A stretch of 64,000 nt of DNA. Source: Leucocoprinus leucothites. Its lineage: Eukaryota > Basidiomycota > Agaricomycetes > Agaricales > Agaricaceae. Positions within the stretch are counted from its first letter, which is position 1, and every line of letters begins with the position of its first letter. Positions 11,827 to 23,369 of the stretch are shown one piece after another. The position numbers were made by a program, and so were the translations under genes. The DNA lies in assembly GCA_013368445.1 (NCBI GenBank), contig JAACJO010000004.1, forward strand, positions 1,550,001-1,614,000. The letters run 5' to 3'. The notes under the pieces are model-generated. The model had not been told where the DNA came from. It did no database searches and was given only the letters and a program-made list of their open reading frames with translations.

Positions 11827-13569
11827 TCACTTTTTCTTAGCAGGAAAACTCCCAAACTCCCATGAGTAGCACTCCTACAAACACATTAGAAATCAGCTGA
11901 AGAGAAGATATCAAAGATTCACGCACGACACAGTCATCCTGAGGGACAGCCTCAGGTACTTCTCTCCCCACATCCACACTCGGAAGCCAAGGTACTCCAA
12001 GAACTTCCTCGATGACGGTGACAATGCCATGTGTTCGGATGGCTACCGGCCAAGAAAGGTTCGAGACTGTGTCATAGACAATGGTTTTACCCATATGGCA
12101 CCTACATGCAGGTACAACAAGGACAATCAGACGATCAGTATCCGGTAACTACTAAGGAGTGGGGCACTAACCTTGACTCCATAGCATATCCACCGAGCGA
12201 ACAGCTAGATAAGATCCCGTTACAGGCCCCCATCGCAATAGGATCTGCAGTATGGAACACGTGTGTTACATGTTGCAGCGAAGGCTGGGTAAATGAGAGA
12301 GATTAGCGATTGGCAAATCGACCCCAAGAGTTGACCAACGGATTAGGGAAGTGGAAGGAAAGCGAGAGAGGAGCGAGAAGTGAGGAAACAACGTACAGGA
12401 GAAGGTAGGTGAAGTCTCATCCCAGCCATCTTTTCCCCAGGGGATTCAAATGTCACCGCCGGTGCCCCAAAGGTGACGCCAATAAGGCTGGCCAAGGCAC
12501 CACCTAGCGAGTGTCCAATTACCCAAATATTTGCATCGGGGCTATGAATATACAGGGAAAGTTAGAGTTCTGGAGATGGAGTCCGGAAAAGTATCCACTG
12601 ACTATATATATGTCAGATTATTATACAGATTCTGTATACCCAGAAACGAATCTCAGCTCCAAAGGTTGTCACATGCCGAAACACCGTAAAGCGCTTACCG
12701 TCCCGATAGGATAGAATAGACTTTCGTCCATCAACGCCTCCTCCAAACACTCCTGATCACATTTGTACGAACCACGGTAACAATCACATACAGTCGTCCA
12801 TGTCCAGCCCACTCTGGCACAACAACAAGAGAATAACAAATTATCGTTTAGTTTGTCCTTCTTCGCTGTCGGACTAGAACCCCACAATCCTGCAGAAGTA
12901 CCTTTGATAGAAACGACGACTGTTGAGTTATCTGGAGTTGCAAATACATGTCCCCGGAATCCATCTGCATAAGGTGGTTGCCAGCCAAATGGATAAGACT
13001 GTTGAGCGTAAAGGAGGAGCCGAATAGTTAGACCTCTTGACAGCTGGCTTAAAGAGCGAAGTTGAACCACATACCACGGGCCACTTGTCCCCCAAGTCGT
13101 ACCAGCCTTCCTCTCCAGGAGTCAAATAGGCATTGTTCGTCATTTTTGCTAGTAGAAGGAGTGTTTCCCTACTTTCAACATCGGGCCCAATAACGATATC
13201 TTCGTCCCAATTTAATGCTGCGCTTTGTAACGAGGGGTTCCAGCTAGATCTCCGCGCATTAATAAAAGCATCAAAAGAAGACGGTTTATAAGTCGTCAAA
13301 GGTGCAGTTCGTGAGATCGTATAGGGAGTCGTGTCCTCATTTGAAGTGAGCCCTGCTAGTTGTGACCTGGAAATATCGGAGAACGCGACATGGGCGTCAG
13401 AATTGACTGCGTAGAGGTGACGCAATTCGAAATTAAGTGGGGTCCTCTGAGGCTGGGATGTTGAGGCTGAGGGCTTGTGAGCCCACAGTTCAAGCAGCGG
13501 GACGAGAAAGCTCGTCAGCGTTGATGGGAGCATGAAGCATAACTTCAGCCGACAAAGTCGCGTCAACAA
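11827..13569 (-). CDS. ATG15: Autophagy lipase Atg15
   Basis: Seven exons (13075-13569, 12699-12998, 12603-12631, 12397-12541, 12172-12284, 11927-12101, 11827-11874) keep frame and give 434 residues. The protein opens with a hydrophobic signal-anchor ([17 protein letters not shown]). It then shows [30 protein letters not shown] with a string of paired cysteines, and the lipase nucleophile elbow GHSLGG with Ser286. [12 protein letters not shown] follows, which should hold the catalytic Asp. The end CHMGK...[11 protein letters not shown] is typical of Atg15. Atg15 is a class-3 lipase that breaks down autophagic and multivesicular-body membranes inside the vacuole, reached through the MVB route from the ER. 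One exon is only 29 nt and encodes [10 protein letters not shown] just before the active site; without it the frame fails. An alternative start is the internal Met at 13533. Confidence 0.93.
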
Positions 13570-13742
13570 AGCGTTTATTAGACCCTGACGTCATGCACTA
13601 TGCATGACAGTACGGTTCTACTCTAACTCATCAAGAAACACAACTACTCTATATAACTTGCTGGGTATTATATGAAATGGAGAGAAGACATGCGAATTGC
13701 AAATTAACTGAGAATCTAGGCTGGAAGGTATCATCAGAAGCT

Positions 13743-16536
13743 TCAGCCGGAAGCAGCAGCCATAATATCTAAGTTCTCCATAGCCAAGTTCAGAGGATCG
13801 TTGGGAACCAGGTTGTCCGCAACAGCAAACGAGCCAGCGGCAAGACCACTAACGTTAGCACCAAAGAATATTTCGGGGCTGGTGCAAGCAGCGACAGCTC
13901 GGCGCATGTGGCTGGTCAAGAATGTTAATCCAACCTGGTAGGCGGCTAATGATCATACCAAATGTCAGGAGGGATAAGAACGATGACGTGAAAAATAACG
14001 CACAGTTCATCCAACCAAAGCCCTCGCGCGGGACCATCTTGAAGTCAATTCCTTGGTTACCATACTCGGCGTCGACTAGATGGGAGAGTTTGACAGCATC
14101 AAACTAGGTGGAGTTTGAGTGCGACAAAACAATCATTGAAAGAAAAGGGCTCTGACCTTCTCAGGAACGACACCATTGAAGTCAACAAAGGCAGTAGTCA
14201 TCATATAGAGGAATCGATACGCCAAACGTTGGGCTTCTTCAAGATACCCATAACGCTCAAGCCCAACCCAGGTCATGATTTGATGAGGGGGCCTATCCAG
14301 ATTCATCAATCAGCAACATCCAGAGTTTAGTTTGAGGCACAGTACCATGCATATCTGAGAAAGAACCCGTTTAGAATCCGTGGACATCAAGATGAAAATA
14401 CACTCACGGATAATCCCACTGGCGGTTGGGCCTGTCGAGAGAGATCTTGCCACGAGATTCTTCAGTTCCAGAAACAACCCCACCAATCACCTCAAACTTC
14501 TTGAGAGATTGTGTCCTTAAGCGACAGTGTCAGCTATGAAAGGTCACTTCACCACAAAATAAAAAGGTACGAACACAAGCTGCCAACACTGTTCCTCGCT
14601 CGCACAACCAGCCCAAAGCGGCCAGAATGATGTAACAGATTCATACAAAATCTGCTGCTCCTTGACTGTATCATAGTCAAAGTACAGTGCCTTGCTCTCA
14701 TTCCAAAGATATTCGTCGATTCGCTGGCGCCTGAACTCAGCCCTCTCAAACCACTCATCAGCACTCTGCAGCCTGCTCTTTGAACTTTCTCGACGAGGAT
14801 TGGAATACGACTCCTGCGTTGGTGGGAAGGGTGCGAGAGGGAAGTCCTCTTCGAGCTCAAGCTCATCGTCGAAGACTTCGCGAATGGCGGTACCGATGTC
14901 AATCTCGTATTTGTAAAGCAATGATTGCAGGTCAATCGTCGCGAGATTGGCGCAGCGCTTCTCAAAGCGATAAGTGGTATCATGGCCAGACTCGCGGACT
15001 GAACGATCGTGGAGGAAGTATTCATCCAGCCCAGGCTCTTTGATAATCCCATCATTATACTTCTCACTGAACTCCAGCACCGATATGCCATGCTTCTCTG
15101 CGTAAGGCTCAAGAATGTGTGTGAAGTGAGTTGCTTCCGTCTCTGGTGGAATTCCGAGGCCGTCAGGGCGATACCTTGAGAGACCGGTCTTAGGGTCCAT
15201 CCGCGGCTCCGCAACCCACACAGTATGGTACTCCTTGATGGCCGCTTGAATAGCACGCTTGAGCCAGGCGCGATTACCATCTACATCCGAGCGATCAAGC
15301 TGGTTGTAAATTTGGAGGGCCATGTCGGTAAGAAAGGGAGGTTGAGTACGGCATAGGTAGTAGCTTCGGCTTCCGTTCAGTATCTTGCCATAGTGCTTGA
15401 TCTCGAAGATGAAGTGATCCACCATACCCTTAGCCATGTTGACCTGGCCATCAACGAGTAACCCTAGAGCAATAAAGTAAGAGTCCCAGTTGTAGAGCTA
15501 CGACGGGTAAAATGAGCTTCGTTTAAACTCCATCAATAAATAGATATATTTACCTCGTTGAAACGTGCCCCGGGAACGATGAATGGGATCCCTTTCAGCG
15601 TTCTCCCTCCATGACCATCATCCGCCTCATTCATTGCCAAAGCCAGCAAGCCAGGCTTACTGTTCAGACTCTTGACAAACGCGGGGTCATCTGGTTTCGG
15701 AGGAAGGACCTGGACGTCTAAATTCATGTGGGGCTTCTCTTTGGCAACTTTTCTGTAGTACTCGGCCATAGCTGGTTCGCCATGGGGAACATAAATGCGG
15801 GGTTGGACGCGGCCAGTTCTATTCTTAGGATCAGCCGTGATAATCTCGAGGCCATCACCATCAATGCGACGAGTCAGAGAGTGCCAAAAAGAATGTTTAA
15901 TCATTCGAGAGAGTCGATCAACCGGGTTTTCTGTCAAACGGGCTTCATCGAGAATGATACGCTTCCTGTTATGGTCGCGCGCAAGGGCCAGTTCCTGGAG
16001 GAGGTTTGACAGCATGTATGTTCCCTGAACAAAGAAATTAATGCAATTTGAGCATCCCATTCGTGAATGAAAGAGCAAGGAGCATACGCGGATATCAAAG
16101 GTCTTGAACCCATTGCTGGTCGCAGTACCGAGAGCCATCATCTTGGGACCGGCGTCGGTGACACTAATTTGAAAGTCCCCGTCCGTGTCCTCTTGTTCGA
16201 GAATAACACGGATAGTCTCCTCAACGTCAATGAGGAAACGCCTAGGGGCGGTACTCTTTTCGTCGTGCGACATTCGTCGAGACCGGGTATGCAGGTCCTC
16301 TTGGAAGGCAGGTGCCCGCTTAGGGTTGTATCCATGTAGATACGACTGTTAAAGAAGTAACATGTTAGCAGGACGTCAACGAGTACCAAGAGTGTGACAC
16401 TCACATGGCTGTAGGTCCGAGAACGAGAATGGGACTCGTCACCGCCATAGTATGTAGCAGCGTCAGCGTTGACAGGACGATGACTATGGTCATCTACAAA
16501 GTTAACTCCAGTGGGGTGACTAATGGTAGGTGCCAT
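13743..16536 (-). CDS. NTH1: Neutral trehalase (GH37)
   Basis: Nine exons (16405-16536, 16088-16345, 15554-16024, 14575-15497, 14408-14515, 14346-14354, 14157-14292, 14004-14103, 13743-13945) give 779 residues. This cytosolic enzyme splits trehalose into two glucoses. The N-terminus has [14 protein letters not shown] and a PKA-type site RRMS (Ser70). A calcium-binding EF-like loop [15 protein letters not shown] follows at about 97-111. The first trehalase signature is [16 protein letters not shown], with Ala where GGRF is usual. The second is QWDYPYAWPPHQ. The phosphosite and calcium loop are the hallmarks of the neutral, PKA-regulated class rather than the secreted acid type. One exon is only 9 nt (14346-14354) and encodes the heart of the second signature. 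The intron after 14575 has a weak GTTCGT donor. AGGGG stress-type pentamers lie upstream at 16660 and 16899. Confidence 0.94.
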
Positions 16537-18171
16537 TGGGTATGCTAGGGAATGTAGTAATAGGCCAAGCAGAAGATGGAGGAAGTGGTTTGAAGTAACA
16601 CGGTACGGGGTATAAGAGGATGGAGGTTGAAGCTGAAGGAGGGTTATTGCTTAGCTGAAAGGGGCTGGCTGGGTTGGTGATATTTGCACGCCACAACCCG
16701 ATCAATATTCCACGTGCCTCTATTTTCCTTTGCGCTCCTTGTCAACGCCGATGAGCTCGGCCAAAAAGAGGTTATGGACAAAGCTACGCAGGTGCTCTGG
16801 TTGGAAATGACTAGACTTATCCGTTGGTATGTTTTCGGATGGTAGTACCTGTGGTGTAGATCTAAAAGGTATCTAAAGCGCTCGATCTTGTTCAGCTTAG
16901 GGGATGGGTTCGCGTGAGGAGGTTCACAACCTTGGAGGGATTACAGACGTTGGAAAATGCAAGAGCACTCCACTTATAAGTACTTAAGGAAATATCATCG
17001 GACCGTGCTTCGCGATTCCATCACCTCCCCGATTTAGTCGACACTGTAAATCCGAAGAATCAAAGAAGCGCTCATCTGCCACTGCTTGTTTCCGTGAAAA
17101 AGGAAACAACTGACAGTGCTTAGCATAATCTCATACATAGCTGTAGCGTCGGTTCTCTAGGTAGGTCCGTTAACTCCTAAGACTCTCCACATGATTCCCG
17201 GGTCGTGGCTCCCTCCGAAAAGATGTCCTCGTTTGGACCTTCCTCCTGAAATCCGAACGCCACTCTGGCATGTATAGAAATAAATATCTATTACATACTC
17301 ATCTCTGTATTTCAAGTCGACTGAGAAGAGTCGCAGGAAAACAATGCTGATCGAGATCACTAGGCACAATGGTTGAGCACTGATCACACATTTTGTACCA
17401 CCGCTGATACTAGAATAATCCCTGTCCCTCGTTTTGTTGAAGTAGCTCGGTGCATGTAAGATTTTAATTACGAGCGGCATAGTGAGGATGTACTTAGTGG
17501 GGCCTAACTGCTACAGGGCGAGGCTTGCTCACCCAAAAGAGATCACGGCGCGAGACTCTCAATTCAAGTCCCACCACAGCCCTGCTGTATGAGGCGACTG
17601 ACGTTACCTTTAAACTAGCGAAATCGTGACCACAAAACATGTGTATGCAAGGATATTTTTGCTCCAGGCATTCCTTTACCAGGAGCTCGGTTTCAATTGC
17701 CAGAACGCCAAGTTAAAATCGAGTTGAAGCGGTAGAGTCTTTTATATTCTAAGACAAGGTCTTCTCTTAGCCACGGTAGAGTAAGGCTCAGAGTCCAGAC
17801 ATCCATAATAGATCCAGTCATCGCAATTGTATCTTTGTGATCCCCCTTTGCACTCGATGTCCTCTGTTCTCGCGCAGCCAAATCATCAACAGTCGAGGGT
17901 AAAAATTAGCGACGGGCGTGCCTGTCCTGTGCCTCGTAGTCAACATAGACTTTCGTCCTAGATCTCACTAAGGTATGTCGCCATCAGCAACCGTAGGAGT
18001 TTGACTATGGTAGGGCACAAGACGCACAGCGAGCAGCAGGGGGTTAAGTAGCAGTAGCGTCTGACAATGGGCACTACCGCATTTAGTCCCAATCACGTGC
18101 ACAGTCGCGTCCAAAGCCCAACGCCGTCTGCATTCACCTTGAGATACTCTCGGCAACACTTTCCGAACACC
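16537..18171. other. Divergent upstream region of trehalase and NUP54
   Basis: 1.6 kb between two outward-facing genes. It holds two AGGGG pentamers (16660-16664, 16899-16903) that resemble stress response elements, placed upstream of the trehalase gene. No coding sequence could be supported. Confidence 0.45.
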
Positions 18172-20186
18172 ATGTCGTGAGTAACGGATTGTAAAATGCT
18201 CTTTTTATCACCCTGATCTCACCTATACTCAGGATTTTTGGAAATACATCAAATCAAAATCCGCTCTTCGGCAGCAAGCCAGCGAATTCGCTCTTTGGTA
18301 GTACAGCTACCAGTACTCAGAACAACCCGTTAGGTAGCGCATCTACACCAGGAGCTGCCACGCAAAATCAACAGTCAGGTGGTAGCCTCTTTGGTCAACA
18401 AAACCAGCAGCAGCAGCCTGCAGCCCCAGGAGGCAATTTGTTCGGCAACGACTAACCCATCTCAACAAACGACAAGCTTATTCGGCAATACAGCGAACCA
18501 ACAACAGCCCACAAGTGGTGGTAACATCTTTGGAAACACACCTACGAACCAGCCGGTGGCTGGAAGCAGTCTTTTTGGAAACGCAGGTACCCAGCAACAG
18601 CAACAACCTACTACAGGTGGAGGTCTTTTTGGATCGACAACACAGCAGCCTGCTCAGCAGACGGGTACAACATCGTTATTTGGTAATACAGGCCAGCAGA
18701 CAGCCGGGAGCTCGCTGTTTGGAAATACGGGCTCGAACACGAATCAGCCACAAACGGGCACAACCTCCCTCTTCGGCAATACGGGTACCCAACCCCAGGC
18801 CGGTGCAACATCGCTATTTGGCAATACCGGAACACAACAGTCAGGTGGGACATCGTTGTTCGGGAACATAGGAACCCAGCAGGCGGGCGGAGGTTCATTA
18901 TTTGGAAACACAGGGACGTCGGGCCAGCAACAACAAGGCTCATCGCTATTTGGGAATGCAAGCAACACGAACCAACCACAAACTGGGACTACGTCGCTGT
19001 TTGGCAATACGGGTACAGGGATGTCAAATCTCTTTGGAAGTACAAATCAGCAGCCACAACAACAACCGTCATTGTTTGGATCAACGACACAACCTGCTCA
19101 ATCAGCGGGCGGATTTGGGACTGGCTCATTATTCGGCCCTAAACCAGCGACCCCGTACGCTTCTTCCCCTCCGCCTATAGTACTATATTAAAGCTATGCC
19201 TAGTTTTGGTGCAACACAAGCGAACCAGCAAGCGCCATCTGGACAGGTTCCTTTCACCAAGTCCACCAAATTTAATGATCTCCCTGACTACCTCAAACAA
19301 CTGCTGGAGAATATTGAGTACGTCTAATGTCTCCATACCTTTTTCCATTCTCTAATTTACTGTTATCAATTTCATAGTACCCATATTCAAGGCCGTGTGC
19401 AGATCAGTAAGGATCTGCATCAACGGAAACTTGGCGAGGAACCTACCAAGGGCCAGGACATGATTAGACAGATGCAAAAAGTTTGTTTTTGCCTCCTTTG
19501 ATATTTCGCGGGCCGACTAACTAGTCACATCAGGAACTTCACAATATCTCGAACGTTATTCGCAATGATCTGCACCACACAGAAGATTTAAAGGCAAAAG
19601 TTGATCAGGCGATGCAAGACACAATAGTTGCGAGTCGCATTATCGACGCCTTCCGCAACCCTCACAGTGGTACAACATACCTAAAGGATCACGCTGGTTT
19701 TCCATTGGAGTACGTTCAATATTTGAGTGCCTGAGCACATCCTAATTCCCAGATAGATTCTTCCAGCGTGTTACCCAACAAATGGTTGAACGCCTTACTT
19801 GGTATAAAGCCACCATCGAGGTACATCTAAGTGGCCTCTTTATCAGTCTTATTAACTAACTGCTTTGCAGCAAATCGAACGTAGGCTATCGTCCTCCGCT
19901 GGGCAGGTACAAACACCTCAGAGTATGCTTTTCCAGAGTCTTCGATGTTCTTGGCATTGATCTTGTACCTATAGGTATCGCCGCGACACTGCAAGCCCAG
20001 AATGCCACTTTCCTTGCTCTGGCAAGCAAGACTGCTGCACTTGAAGCAGAACTACAAAAAGTTAAGGTACTATATACCCAACTTTGGCGGGCGAAGACTG
20101 GGAGCGTAAGAGATCCATTCAATGAAGGGGATCGACTAGCAGAAAATCCTGGTGATCTCGGTTTCGGAGGGTTGGGTGTCAAATAG
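18172..20186 (+). CDS. NUP54: FG nucleoporin of the Nup54/Nup57 family, with apparent +1 frameshift
   Basis: Exons: 18172-18176 (only ATGTC), 18233-19154, 19204-19317, 19378-19480, 19534-19709, 19757-19820, 19871-19922 and 19975-20186. The N-terminal half is a run of SLFGNTG-type repeats rich in Gln, Asn and Thr, the phase-separating FG barrier. The C-terminal half is the helical Nup54 domain: FNDLPDYLKQLLENI, VERLTWYKATIEQIERRLSS, TPQSIAATLQAQNATFLALASK and a YTQLWRAKTGSVRDPF segment. This domain sits in the central channel with Nup62/Nsp1 and Nup58/Nup49. After FGN at 18449 one extra G (18450) moves the repeats into the next frame, and no GT-AG or GC-AG intron repairs this. So the gene is either frameshifted here or carries a sequence error. 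All downstream exons are intact and conserved, which favours an error or a very recent change. Confidence 0.88.
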
Positions 20187-20703
20187 ATCCTAGGCGATCA
20201 AACTTTCGTACCTTGCAGCTCTCATCTTTGTATTCCTGCCATCAGTATCATATTAATTCAGGGGTTACCCAAAATTTTGCAACCTATGGCGTGATTTGTT
20301 GATAACAGCCTGAGGCACATTTTTGCGACAATAAAATCGAGCGTTGACACGATCAGTACTGAGTACTCAGTCCAAAAAACTCTCCCCCGGCTCGCTACCA
20401 CCTCTCTCATCATAGCTACGCTTGCGATAAATCTAATTTGACAGTTAAAACGTCAACCTATCATCACTGGTACGACAGCACATGCAAGCTCTGTGTTAGA
20501 CGTTGCACGCTGAGGCACATCAGCCTCATACACTGTTGTATAGTGAGTGACACGAGTGATCCCAAGTTCGATGGGCGCTCGATACATATCATGGATTCAT
20601 CATAAAGACCCTTCACCACGATTCCTTACCAAAGCCTCCTTTTCTCCCTCTTCAGCGGCCGCCGTTGTTTTACCCTCTTCTACATTCATTCGAACCAGCG
20701 AAT
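20187..20703. other. Intergenic stretch
   Basis: Between NUP54 and the next plus-strand gene. It contains 3' sequence of the former and a CT-rich leader before 20704. Nothing else seen. Confidence 0.5.
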
Positions 20704-22252
20704 ATGTCTTACAGAACAGGATCAGCGTATCAGCAATCCGTCTACCAGCAACCTATACAGCAAAATGGTGCAGCTTACCCAAGCCAATCCCCAGCTCCTC
20801 AGTCGCAACCACAGACCGTGGAGACTCAACAAGATGTAGTTTCAGGCGACCAGTATAGATACGCCTTGCAGAACTTCGTACGTTTAACCACACACTACGT
20901 CATGATCGTCGCCTGCGTAATCTGACCGAGTTTCCATGATGATCTGTAGCGTATTGCCCACGAGAAAGTCGAGCAACAACGGTTGCAACTTGAGGAACAA
21001 GAACGACAAGTGGCTCAACTACGAGCACGCATTGCATTATTAGAAGGTGGAAATGGGCTGCAGATACAGGGACCAGGAGGAAACACGGTTGATGATTTTT
21101 CGATCAAAGTGAGTCTTTAGTCGATTGATCACCTTTACCATGCTGGCACGGACGATAACCTAACCTACGTAATAGAATGCTGCTTCACAGCTCGACAAAC
21201 TCATTAATCGCTGGGCAGCAGATGTAATTCGTAGTCCCCCCGCTCCCCTCCGTGACATATGCGCTGGAATCCTGAATGATGTCTCATCTGCGACCGGATT
21301 GGATGTCGATCAAGTCGAGGGTACTCCCATGCAGGTTCAAGCTTACCTTAGGCATGCGATAGCAGAAGTGATATCAGAAGGAATTATAAATTGTCTTATC
21401 GTCACAAACTCAAGCGAGGCAAACGTCCAACTCACACGAATCCATGAACACATCTTTGCTCGTGAGTCTTCTTTCGAGTTTCGGCCGTGATTCAGTTAAT
21501 CCGAGCTCAACGTATGATTTCATTCATTTTTCGGATGCAATATATCACTTTGTGTGGCTGGTACCCTTGCCTACGACACTCCTATCTGGTGTTCATGGTG
21601 TCCATCGCTCTATTTCCCGCTCAGGTGACCCAACTGTTGCAAGTGTCTGGCGGCGGCAAACCTTCTCGGCAGCTGTGGATTCCTGTACGCCTGAAATGAC
21701 AGCAAGCATCCTCTATGAACACATTCCAGAACTTATGGGCGTTCTACAGGGAGCACTCCCTATCTCTGGTGGAATTTCCATCCTCGATTCTGCCTACGCC
21801 TTCTCTCGAATGCTGCATGGCTCCGGCTCAAACTCGGGAGATGCATTCTATCGTGCATTTGTCCCCGAGTTAGGCAGCACGCTTTACCCCAGACAGATTG
21901 AGCTCGTGAAAAGGTGTTTGAAAAGCGAGCGCGGTGAACTTGATCGAGTTGGGGCTACGATTTTTCCGGGGTTGGTCAAAGTCTCTCAGGGCATCAAACA
22001 GCCAAATGGTCAGGTTGGAGATGATATACAGGTACGTCATAGATCACTGCATGGAATAATTCTTCCGAGTATTATGTTGACTTTATGATGTTGGGCTCAT
22101 CGTAGACTGTGGTGAGGAGAGCTCAAGTCATCTGCGAATGCGCGCTTGGTGGGACTGTCGGTACATCCTTCCAAACCATGCCCACGAACGAAGGGGCACC
22201 CGAAATGCCTACGCCGCCTGAATCAATGCCTGGGCCCATAATGCCAATGTAG
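20704..22252 (+). CDS. Coiled-coil protein of unknown function
   Basis: Five exons (20704-20877, 20950-21108, 21176-21461, 21625-22031, 22106-22252) give 390 residues with clean GT-AG borders. The N-terminus MSYRTGSAYQQSVYQQP is Gln/Pro rich. A heptad-like coil follows (HEKVEQQRLQLEEQERQ, QLRARIALLEGG). The rest is a helical domain of about 280 residues with blocks such as LINRWAADVIRSPPAP and AYLRHAIAEVISEGIINCLI. Later come VWRRQTFSAAVDSCTPEM and YPRQIELVKRCLK. I do not recognise the family. The arrangement (coil plus a globular helical domain, no signal peptide, no membrane segment) suggests a cytosolic or nuclear scaffold. Even exon phases and a well-kept frame argue for a functional gene. 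Confidence 0.78.
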
Positions 22253-23369
22253 ACGGAAGGTCTCGACGACTGGAACTAGCTCTAAACCTGAAGCTACTTG
22301 CTCACATTTTGCGTAGTAGAATTGAGCAGGTGCTCGACTATATATCCCTACCAGTCCCATAATACAACTCGAAGCTTGTTTCAGGAACCTCCACGACGCT
22401 GCTTCTGCAGTTTCTTTGACACCCCACTTGAAGTCACAAGGTCGTATAATACTGAATTCTTGCCGCCTGCTAATACCTTCGACACTATTTCTGAACACTG
22501 ATCTACAACCTTCGAGCTCCACGAGACCAGTGGAGCCTTTGTGGCCAATTCTTCTGAATACATCGCCATCCTTAACACTACGAACGTTCTACGTCGTTTT
22601 CTTCAGTCCAGGATACCACAGTTCGACCTCAAGTAACGACTTCGGCCGGTATTAGGCCTTTCTGTGTTAATAGGTATGATAAATTTCTCCGTATTCCAGC
22701 CTTCTGAGCAGTTGTTTCACCGAAGTCTGACAAAGCGGAAATACTTACTCCACCGCTAGATAGCCTGTGTTGCAGCGTCGGCTGCAAGGCTTGAAGACTT
22801 CTTGGAGCGGTATTCCCGCATATTGCACATTGTCCCTGATTTCGTGTCTTTTTTTAGCCAAACACACATTTGTCCCCGCATATTTCTCCGAGCCCTTGTT
22901 CAATTAGATCCTTGCCGGAGTTTACGGCGCTACATTCGATCAAATTCTGCATCAGGGGCTTCTCAGGCGACGGATCCGTGACTACAGCATTGATTACATA
23001 CTTCCACTCCGTCTTGGCCATTACCTATAACCTGCGATAACATTCAGGCTCGGCGTCGACAATCCTCTTACTCTCTTGTCACATGCCACGGTTTGGGCGA
23101 GTCCAAGCGTGACCGTCATAAGGATCGGTTGCTAACAGGACACTCTCTGCAATACTTTTTCGATCCGAAGAGTCGCCAGTTTCGTCTGGACTATGGAAAT
23201 CAACTCTGGCTACAGACGCCATTGCCACCCTTCATACTCGCGTGGTCGATAGTCTTGTCCACGATGCCGGAAATTTTCCGCGCAGGCTTTGAACTCGTAT
23301 AAAAGGTGGGTCATGAAAGCCAGAGTCTGCATCAGCTCGACTGACACCAAAAAACCTCCTACCTCCAAA
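22253..23369. other. Upstream region of the cellobiohydrolase gene
   Basis: 1.1 kb without supportable genes. It ends in the TATA box and leader of the GH7 gene, so it probably holds that gene's carbon-source control sites. I could not assign specific sites with confidence. Confidence 0.5.
23298..23306 (+). promoter_or_regulatory. TATA box of the cellobiohydrolase gene
   Basis: TATAAAAGG sits 72 nt before the ATG at 23370, a textbook position for a strongly transcribed secreted enzyme gene. Confidence 0.75.

Noticed and set aside
17490..17590. tRNA-like sequence (TTCAAGTCC-type box before CCACC)
   Set aside because: No matching acceptor stem or convincing A box could be drawn, so a tRNA gene is not supported.
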